Part shown: positions 7,840-12,441 of the stretch, piece after piece
Position numbering within the stretch: the first letter of the stretch is position 1
Layout of the letters: each line of letters begins with the position of its first letter
NCBI GenBank assembly: GCA_039026975.1
Contig: JBCCLI010000178.1
Span: 1-12,441, forward strand
DNA from: JBCBKZ01 sp039026975
GTDB lineage: Bacteria; Bacteroidota; Bacteroidia; J057
DNA: 12,441 bases
Direction: 5' to 3'
Program-made: the position numbers and the translations under genes
Notes under the pieces: model-generated
Database searches by the model: none
What the model was told of the DNA's origin: nothing
The model's input: only the letters and a program-made list of their open reading frames with translations

Positions 7840-8421
7840 TTGGAATTTTCTATCCTTAAACTTCTTGAGATAATCGGTCTTATTTCAGGTATTCTATATG
7901 TAATCCTCGCCTCAAGAGAGAATATTTGGTGTTGGCCAGTAGGTATTTTGGGGTCTATTGCTACCATGATAGTTACCTATCAGAGTAAGTTGTATTTAGA
8001 CGCGGGACTGTTTGTGTATTATATACTCATAGGATTTTATGGTTGGTACCTATGGAGTGGAAGAAATAAGACTCAAAAAATTTTAACTATTAGTCAAATT
8101 TCTGTCACATTACTAGTCATGTTGGTCATCCTGGGAGTCATTTTCACTACAGGCCTTGGTCAGTTACTCGCTTTATACACTGATGCTTCCATCCCCTATT
8201 GGGATGCTTTTACTACTGGGTTTAGTCTGGTAGCCACCTATATGCAAGCCAAAAAGTTTCTGGAAAACTGGATTCTCTGGATTATCGTGGATGCTATTTA
8301 CATAGGGGTCTACTTCTATAAAGACCTTCAATATTTAGCTATTCTTTCCATTTTCTACACAGTCCTAGCTGTATATGGATTCATTAACTGGAGAAAGGTC
8401 TACTTAAAAGCAACTACATGA
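7840..8421 (+). CDS. pnuC: PnuC-family vitamin transporter (nicotinamide riboside, or thiamine as PnuT)
   Basis: A 193-aa integral inner-membrane protein with about seven hydrophobic segments. Family marks seen: SRENIWCWPVGI (25-36), YGWYLW (67-72, a WxxW element), WDAFTTGFSLVATYMQAKKFLENW (about 121-144, in two blocks) and a second WxxW (144-147) followed by VDAIYIGVYFYKDL. The PnuC family moves ribosyl-nicotinamide or other vitamins by facilitated diffusion, with import driven by intracellular phosphorylation; PnuT members take thiamine. The gene overlaps the NadR-like kinase gene by four bases, fitting a transport-and-trap pair. The next genes are a TPP riboswitch and TonB-dependent receptor, which favours thiamine. 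The kinase type favours nicotinamide riboside. Substrate unresolved. The start is TTG at 7840: an in-frame stop at 7825-7827 leaves no upstream ATG, and the first internal Met (43) would remove a membrane segment. No good promoter was seen. Confidence 0.9.
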   Translation: MEFSILKLLEIIGLISGILYVILASRENIWCWPVGILGSIATMIVTYQSKLYLDAGLFVYYILIGFYGWYLWSGRNKTQKILTISQISVTLLVMLVILGVIFTTGLGQLLALYTDASIPYWDAFTTGFSLVATYMQAKKFLENWILWIIVDAIYIGVYFYKDLQYLAILSIFYTVLAVYGFINWRKVYLKATT

Positions 8422-8945
8422 AGCTGAAGAGAATAGCCATCGTAGGTCCAGAGTCTACGGGAAAAACATGGCTATCTGGTGAGCTTGCCAAGTATTACCA
8501 TACTGTATGGGTAGAAGAATTTGCCAGAGAATACCTAAGTCAGCTGGGAAGACCCTATATTCAGGATGACCTGCTAATGATAGCTAAAGGCCAACTTAGG
8601 CTAGAAAGAGAAATGGAAAAGGAGGCTAAGCAGTTTCTATTTTGTGACACGGATCTACTAGTGGTTCATATCTGGAGCGAAGTGGTATTTGGGCAGACGG
8701 ACCCTAAGATCCTAAGCCTGATGAATCTCTCTTCCTATGATCTTCACCTGCTTACAGACATAGATTTACCATGGGAAGAAGATCCTCTCAGAGAGCACCC
8801 TTACAGAAGAAAAGAGCTATTTGATAAATACCAGCAGTTCCTTATCGAGGCTAATGTTCCTTTTGAGCCTATTAGGGGAAAAGGCACTAAGAGGATAGAA
8901 TCTGCCTTAGCTGCCCTCAGGAAGCATTCTCTGGTCTCAGCTTGA
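8418..8945 (+). CDS. NadR-like P-loop kinase (ribosylnicotinamide kinase family; possible thiamine-trapping kinase)
   Basis: A 175-aa cytoplasmic protein equal to the C-terminal kinase domain of NadR alone, without the adenylyltransferase or DNA-binding parts. Seen: Walker A G10-PESTGK-T17, the NadR signature EEFAREYL (33-40), a Walker B-like FLFCDTDLL (73-81), and DIDLPWEEDPLREHP (114-128) resembling the lid and nucleoside-site region of ribosylnicotinamide kinases. Known members phosphorylate nicotinamide riboside to NMN, trapping what PnuC brings in. The ATG overlaps the stop of the PnuC gene (ATGA), so the two are translated together. A TPP riboswitch begins about 45 bases after its stop, so a role in phosphorylating thiamine is possible but not shown. 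It lacks any ThiN / thiamine pyrophosphokinase-like sequence that I recognise. Commonly annotated only as an AAA family ATPase or ATP-binding protein. Confidence 0.85.
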   Translation: MKLKRIAIVGPESTGKTWLSGELAKYYHTVWVEEFAREYLSQLGRPYIQDDLLMIAKGQLRLEREMEKEAKQFLFCDTDLLVVHIWSEVVFGQTDPKILSLMNLSSYDLHLLTDIDLPWEEDPLREHPYRRKELFDKYQQFLIEANVPFEPIRGKGTKRIESALAALRKHSLVSA

Positions 8946-8972
8946 TTCTCAAATATTTTCCCTCTTACTTTG
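8942..8972 (+). promoter_or_regulatory. Candidate promoter of the TPP-riboswitch leader
   Basis: TTG (8942-8944), a 20-base spacer and TTACTTTG (8965-8972) match the TTG / TAnnTTTG pattern with one mismatch (T for A). Predicted start is near 8978, about ten bases before the first paired base of the riboswitch. The TTG overlaps the stop codon of the kinase gene. If real, the receptor has its own transcript separate from pnuC and the kinase. Confidence 0.5.
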
Positions 8973-8988
8973 TCCTTGTATGAAGTAA

Positions 8989-9070
8989 GACCAGGGGTGC
9001 CCATAATTAATTTACGGGCTGAGATCATACCCTTAGAACCTGATCCCGGTAATGCGGGCGAAGGGACGTC
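8989..9070 (+). promoter_or_regulatory. TPP (thiamine pyrophosphate) riboswitch, THI box
   Basis: The aptamer carries the conserved THI-box blocks in order: GGGGTGCCC (8994-9002), GGGCTGAGATCATACCC (9016-9032), AACCTGATC (9037-9045), CGGTAATGCGGG (about 9047-9058) and GCGAAGGGA (about 9058-9066). Pairings seen: GAC 8989-8991 with GTC 9068-9070 (P1), GGGG 8994-8997 with the ACCC around 9029-9032 (P2), GCCC 8999-9002 with GGGC 9016-9019 (P3, with an AT-rich 13-base loop), and CCC 9045-9047 with GGG 9056-9058 (P5). CTGAGA recognises the pyrimidine ring and GGTAATGC-GAAGGGA the pyrophosphate side in known structures. It lies in the leader of the TonB-dependent receptor, so that receptor should be repressed when TPP is plentiful. 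Confidence 0.96.
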
Positions 9071-9083
9071 AGCATGGCTAATA

Positions 9084-9121
9084 GGTCATCCCCTGGCCTA
9101 TGTATGACCCATAATTTTTTT
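9084..9121 (+). terminator. Riboswitch-controlled intrinsic terminator (expression platform)
   Basis: GGTCAT (9084-9089) pairs with ATGACC (9104-9109), followed by CATAA and seven T residues (9115-9121) ending five bases before the receptor ATG. The stem is short (6 bp) and the loop long (14 bases), so it is a modest terminator. The loop holds CCCCTGG (9090-9096), the exact complement of CCAGGGG (8991-8997) in the aptamer. This gives a plausible competing fold when TPP is absent. A competing ATAGG / CCTAT pairing (9081-9085 with 9097-9101) is also possible. Confidence 0.6.
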
Positions 9122-9126
9122 AACCC

Positions 9127-11592
9127 ATGAGAAACATGATGATGCTCCTGGTATGGAGCTTGGTTCCACTGGCAAGCTGGGCACAGTTTACCGTGAGTGG
9201 AAAGGTAGTCACCAAACAGGATGAACTACCTATTACAAATGCAGAAATCGCATTAGTGGAAGCCGGGAAGCTGGTATTCGCTAATCAGGCAGGTGTGTTT
9301 GAAGTGCAGGACATCCCTGAGGGTGTATACACCGTACAGGTCAAGGCACTTGATTACCTCACTTTCGTGAGAAAGGTCAAAATAGTAGCTAATACGGACT
9401 TGACCTTTAAACTCATCCCAACCATTGGACTCTCTGAAGAAGTACTCATTACGGCTACCAGAGCTTCCGAAAAGACAGCCACTACCTATTCTGAGATGGA
9501 TAAGGAGGCCATAGACAAGGTAAACTATGGTCAAGACCTTCCATTCATTCTGAGTCAGCTACCAGGAACAGTGGTGACCTCAGATGCAGGAGCAGGCATA
9601 GGCTATACGGGTATACGTATACGAGGTAGTGATCCTACCAGAACCAATGTCACCATCAACGGAATACCCCTTAATGATGCAGAATCCCATGGGGTATTCT
9701 GGGTAAACCTGCCTGATTTTGCCTCTTCTGTAGATAACATTCAGGTTCAGCGTGGAGTAGGAACCTCTACTAACGGAGCCGCTGCCTTTGGAGCGACTAT
9801 CAATCTACAGACTAACACCATATCCTATGAGCCCTATGCTACTTCTGATAATACCTACGGCTCTTTCAATACCTGGAAGAATACCCTGAGAGTGGGAACC
9901 GGACTGATAGATGGTAAATTCTCAGTAGATGCCCGCCTTTCCAGAATCAATTCTGATGGATGGGTAGATAGAGCCAGTTCTAATCTACGCTCCTTCTTCA
10001 TTTCTGGTAACTATTACGGGAAAAAGCAGCTTCTGAAGTTCAATGCTTTTACTGGAAGGGAAATCACCTACCAATCTTGGTATGGCGTACCAGAAGCCTT
10101 AATCAATGGCGGTCCTGGAGATCTAGACGCTTTCATAGACAGAAACTTTGTGGGAGCTGAGGACGCAGCTAATCTACGTTCTGCAGGTAGGCAGTATAAC
10201 TTCTACACCTACGATAATGAGGTAGACAACTACCAGCAGAGACACTATCAGCTAATGTATGCTGCTCAGCCTACAGCTGCCTGGAACCTAAACCTGGCCC
10301 TGCACTATACTCAGGGGGAAGGATTCTTCGAGCAGTTCCGCATAGATGATGACCTGGCTGATTATGGACTTCCTAATGTGCAGGTGGGTAATGAAACTGT
10401 AACCGCTAGCGACTTGATCAGAAGGAGATGGCTGGATAATGACTTCTATGGTGCCATCTATTCTGCCCAATACCAGCCTACGGAGAATTTCCAACTTACG
10501 CTGGGAGGTGGATTTAACAGGTATGATGGAGACCATTTTGGAGAAATTGTCTGGGCTAGATTTGCCAGCACCTCTGAAATCAGGGATAGGTACTATGATA
10601 ATAGAGGCCTGAAGGACGATTTCAACACGTATCTAAAAGGAACAGCTGAGATTGCCAATGGACTAATCGCCTATGCCGACCTACAAGTCAGAACCATCAA
10701 TTACGAGCTAGGCAATGCAGATCTGAATGGACCTGGTAATGACAATGATCAAGCCCCAGTAGAAGGGGATTTTGACTATAGTTTCTTCAATCCCAAGTTT
10801 GGTCTAACCTACCAGCTCAGTACCAATCAGAACATTTATGCCTCCTATAGCATCTCCAACAGGGAGCCTGTCAGAAGTGACTTGATAGATGCACCTGATG
10901 GAAGAACCCCTGAACATGAAACACTCTATGACCTGGAAGCTGGCTATAGACTACAAAATGACAAGTTCCAATTCCAGGCTACCTACTACTGGATGGACTA
11001 CAACAACCAGCTGGTACTTACCGGTGAACTCAATGATGTAGGAGCTAATGTCCGTCAAAATGTCTCTGACAGTTATAGAACCGGACTGGAGTTATCTGCG
11101 GCATGGTTGCCCACGCCTAAGTTGAGAATAGCGGGTAATCTGGCTTATAGTGTAAACAAAATTAAGGTAGCTGAAGAGATCTTTAGCGACTTTGATAATG
11201 GTGGCCTGGTGATCAACAGATTTGAGGATTCAGATATTTCTTTCTCTCCTGATTGGGTAGGAGGCTATACGGTTAGCTATGCACCTATAAGAGGGCTGGA
11301 AATATCAGCCATAGGGAAATATGTAGGCGATCAGTTCCTGGACAATACATCCAACGAAAGTCGTAAACTGGATGCCTTCTATAACCAGGATGTGAACATC
11401 ATTTATACCATCAAACCTTCATGGGCTAAAGAGATCCAGCTAGGGCTGTTGTTGAAGAACGTATTTGATGCGGAGTTTGAGCCTAACGGATATACCTTCA
11501 GCTATAAGGCAGGAGGACAGGTGATCACGGAAAACTTCTTCTATCCCCAGGCAGGCACTTATGCCCTGGGTAGATTGTCGATTACGTTGTAA
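9127..11592 (+). CDS. TonB-dependent outer-membrane receptor, predicted thiamine/TPP uptake
   Basis: An 821-aa outer-membrane receptor. The signal peptide ends at SWA (residue 19). A carboxypeptidase-regulatory-like domain (about 21-97, FTVSGKVVTKQDELPITNAEI onward) is typical of Bacteroidota receptors. A TonB box-like segment EEVLITATR (104-112) is followed by the plug (about 118-230), with GIRIRGSDPTRTNVTINGIPLND and the strongly conserved VDNIQVQRGVGTSTNGAAAFG. The 22-stranded barrel fills the rest, and the protein ends in GRLSITL rather than the usual terminal Phe. Length is normal. The substrate call rests on the TPP riboswitch directly upstream; thiamine receptors under THI boxes are known in Bacteroides. 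Energy comes from TonB-ExbBD encoded elsewhere. The start ATG lies five bases after the terminator T-run. Further Met codons at 4-6 are alternative starts. No SusD partner gene follows, consistent with a small-molecule vitamin receptor. Confidence 0.93.
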   Translation: MRNMMMLLVWSLVPLASWAQFTVSGKVVTKQDELPITNAEIALVEAGKLVFANQAGVFEVQDIPEGVYTVQVKALDYLTFVRKVKIVANTDLTFKLIPTIGLSEEVLITATRASEKTATTYSEMDKEAIDKVNYGQDLPFILSQLPGTVVTSDAGAGIGYTGIRIRGSDPTRTNVTINGIPLNDAESHGVFWVNLPDFASSVDNIQVQRGVGTSTNGAAAFGATINLQTNTISYEPYATSDNTYGSFNTWKNTLRVGTGLIDGKFSVDARLSRINSDGWVDRASSNLRSFFISGNYYGKKQLLKFNAFTGREITYQSWYGVPEALINGGPGDLDAFIDRNFVGAEDAANLRSAGRQYNFYTYDNEVDNYQQRHYQLMYAAQPTAAWNLNLALHYTQGEGFFEQFRIDDDLADYGLPNVQVGNETVTASDLIRRRWLDNDFYGAIYSAQYQPTENFQLTLGGGFNRYDGDHFGEIVWARFASTSEIRDRYYDNRGLKDDFNTYLKGTAEIANGLIAYADLQVRTINYELGNADLNGPGNDNDQAPVEGDFDYSFFNPKFGLTYQLSTNQNIYASYSISNREPVRSDLIDAPDGRTPEHETLYDLEAGYRLQNDKFQFQATYYWMDYNNQLVLTGELNDVGANVRQNVSDSYRTGLELSAAWLPTPKLRIAGNLAYSVNKIKVAEEIFSDFDNGGLVINRFEDSDISFSPDWVGGYTVSYAPIRGLEISAIGKYVGDQFLDNTSNESRKLDAFYNQDVNIIYTIKPSWAKEIQLGLLLKNVFDAEFEPNGYTFSYKAGGQVITENFFYPQAGTYALGRLSITL

Positions 11593-11598
11593 TAACTC

Positions 11599-11666
11599 CC
11601 TTTGCGACTTCGCGGCTTTGTGTGGAATCATTTCACGCGAAGTCGCAAAGGCGCAAAGGCGCAAAG
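11599..11666. repeat. Intergenic palindromic element with tandem GCGCAAAG octamers
   Basis: A perfect 16-bp inverted repeat (arms 11599-11614 and 11636-11651, core TTTGCGACTTCGCG) encloses a 21-base loop. Its right arm runs into octamers TCGCAAAG, GCGCAAAG, GCGCAAAG at 11643-11666. It starts seven bases after the receptor stop codon and ends about 48 bases before the next gene. No T-run follows on either side, so it is not a normal intrinsic terminator, though the stem could protect the receptor mRNA 3' end. The wording resembles the CGCAAAG-rich palindromes scattered between genes in many Bacteroidota (from memory), perhaps REP/MITE-like. Confidence 0.75.
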
Positions 11667-11714
11667 AATTATTAGCGTCAGGTATTTCCTTGATGCTATT
11701 TATATCTTTTCCCC

Positions 11715-12441
11715 ATGCCTACCTACGTCCCTTTTCTGGAACTAGATAAGCTTTCTCCCAAGTTGGTAGTGGACAGCTACCATCCGGAAGCCTTTAACCT
11801 TTCTCATTGGCGGGGAGCCAATATTCATTCTCACCTTCAGGATGATACCAGCACGGGCATAGTACTAAATGCCATCAAGCAGAATATTCCTGAGCTTTCG
11901 TATCCATATGTCAGTAACAATCACTGGGACGTGGACGGCTTCATGGGGATTTGGAGTCTGCTCAATCCAGAACTGGCCATGGAGTATGAGGAGGTGATCC
12001 GGGCAATGGCTCTATTGGGAGATTTTAGAGAATGGAACCCAGAAAATAGCTACGCAGATACAGTTCTAAAGCTGGTCTGTTGGCTAAATACAGTGGAGAA
12101 AAAAGAATTCTATAAACCTTTTGGTGCGGACCAAAATGAGCTGGTTGGGAGTATAGAGAAGTTCGACTACTTCCTTCCAGTATTCGGAGAAGTGCTACAA
12201 GCCCCAGATGAGTTCAGAATAGACTGGGAAAGGGAGTATGAAGAAGTGAAGACACAGCTTCCCTTACAACAACAGGAACTCATTTCAGATATCCGACTGG
12301 CTGTGGTTAACGCTTCCTCTCCCCTACACTACTATGCCCTCTTTACTAGAAGTGGTCAGGCAGACATGGTCTTAATGATGTATCCAGAGAATAAGTATGA
12401 GCTAGAGTATAAATACACAACATGGGTAGATACACCCCTGA
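11715..12441 (+). CDS. Uncharacterised protein resembling the DUF6687 family, C-terminus cut off by the window
   Basis: An open frame starts at ATG 11715 and runs without a stop through 242 codons to the right edge. It has no signal peptide or membrane segment, so it is probably cytoplasmic. Seen: PKLVVDSYHP (15-24), LSHW (29-32), DDTSTG (43-48), and VSNNHWDVDGFMGIWSLLNP (66-85). These blocks match my memory of DUF6687 proteins; the family name should be confirmed. The HxDxDG motif (70-75) recalls motif I of DHH-type phosphoesterases, where Asp and His bind metal, so a metal-dependent hydrolase is possible but unproven. The region after about 110 is charged and helical-looking, with no recognised motif. 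It follows the palindromic repeat, on the same strand as the thiamine receptor, but 122 bases away, so operon membership is uncertain. Confidence 0.8.
   Translation, partial: MPTYVPFLELDKLSPKLVVDSYHPEAFNLSHWRGANIHSHLQDDTSTGIVLNAIKQNIPELSYPYVSNNHWDVDGFMGIWSLLNPELAMEYEEVIRAMALLGDFREWNPENSYADTVLKLVCWLNTVEKKEFYKPFGADQNELVGSIEKFDYFLPVFGEVLQAPDEFRIDWEREYEEVKTQLPLQQQELISDIRLAVVNASSPLHYYALFTRSGQADMVLMMYPENKYELEYKYTTWVDTPL

Noticed and set aside
8801..9028. Minus-strand 75-codon open frame over the kinase end and riboswitch
   Set aside because: It covers the conserved riboswitch and the kinase C-terminus in antisense; both are firmly supported features on the plus strand.
9253..10536. Minus-strand open frames at 9253-9534 and 10288-10536
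   Set aside because: Antisense shadows of the TonB-dependent receptor with no domain support.
11599..11651. Palindrome as an ordinary intrinsic terminator of the receptor gene
   Set aside because: The stem is strong, but the loop is 21 bases and no T-run follows on the plus strand or the minus strand.
11643..11666. Possible CRISPR or satellite array from three octamers
   Set aside because: The units are only eight bases, contiguous and without spacers, and part of the palindrome arm; this is a tail of the repeat element.
11690..11710. TTG 11690-11692 with TATCTTTT 11703-11710 as a promoter for the last gene
   Set aside because: The spacer is only 10 bases, far too short, and the predicted transcription start would fall at or beyond the ATG.
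11440..11749. Overlapping open frames at 11440-11664 (minus) and 11561-11749 (plus) across the palindrome
   Set aside because: Their translations are largely the repeat read in two directions, and the plus frame overlaps the true start of the last gene in another frame.

Overview
The window comes from a Bacteroidota genome, most likely Cytophagales-like (order is inference). Reasons: a TonB-dependent receptor with an N-terminal carboxypeptidase-regulatory-like domain, tandem DUF3857/transglutaminase-like proteins, a PnuC plus NadR-like kinase pair, little Shine-Dalgarno signal, and promoter candidates of the TTG / TAnnTTTG type used by this phylum. I cannot name a genus.

Left part (1-7616), all on the minus strand. 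An operon runs from about 7728 to a strong intrinsic terminator at 1620-1651. It encodes three tandem paralogous exported proteins (678, 653 and 644 aa), each with an N-terminal DUF3857-type domain, a transglutaminase-like core and a C-terminal domain. Only the last protein keeps the catalytic Cys (GDCK). The first two have Ser at that position, and the middle one has also lost the His. Beyond the terminator is a second minus-strand unit: a lipoprotein serine hydrolase of the class C beta-lactamase family, followed after one base by the start of an amidohydrolase/D-aminoacylase-like lipoprotein cut by the window edge.

Middle (7617-7839) is a 223-bp divergent intergenic region with a minus-strand promoter candidate and short repeats.

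Right part (7840-12441), all on the plus strand. It is organised around vitamin uptake: a PnuC-family vitamin transporter (TTG start), a NadR-like P-loop kinase overlapping it by ATGA, a TPP riboswitch with a promoter candidate and terminator, and a TonB-dependent receptor. The riboswitch implies thiamine as the receptor's substrate. The PnuC protein could carry thiamine (PnuT type) or nicotinamide riboside. A working model is outer-membrane import by the receptor, inner-membrane diffusion through PnuC/PnuT and trapping by phosphorylation. The riboswitch sits after the transporter and kinase, so it controls the receptor but not those two directly. Just after the receptor stop lies a 16-bp perfect palindrome with three tandem octamers, resembling a dispersed intergenic repeat. 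The window ends in a partial gene resembling DUF6687 proteins, with an HxDxDG motif.

No gene-free stretch exceeds 300 bases. I saw no tRNA, rRNA, CRISPR array, transposase or prophage gene.
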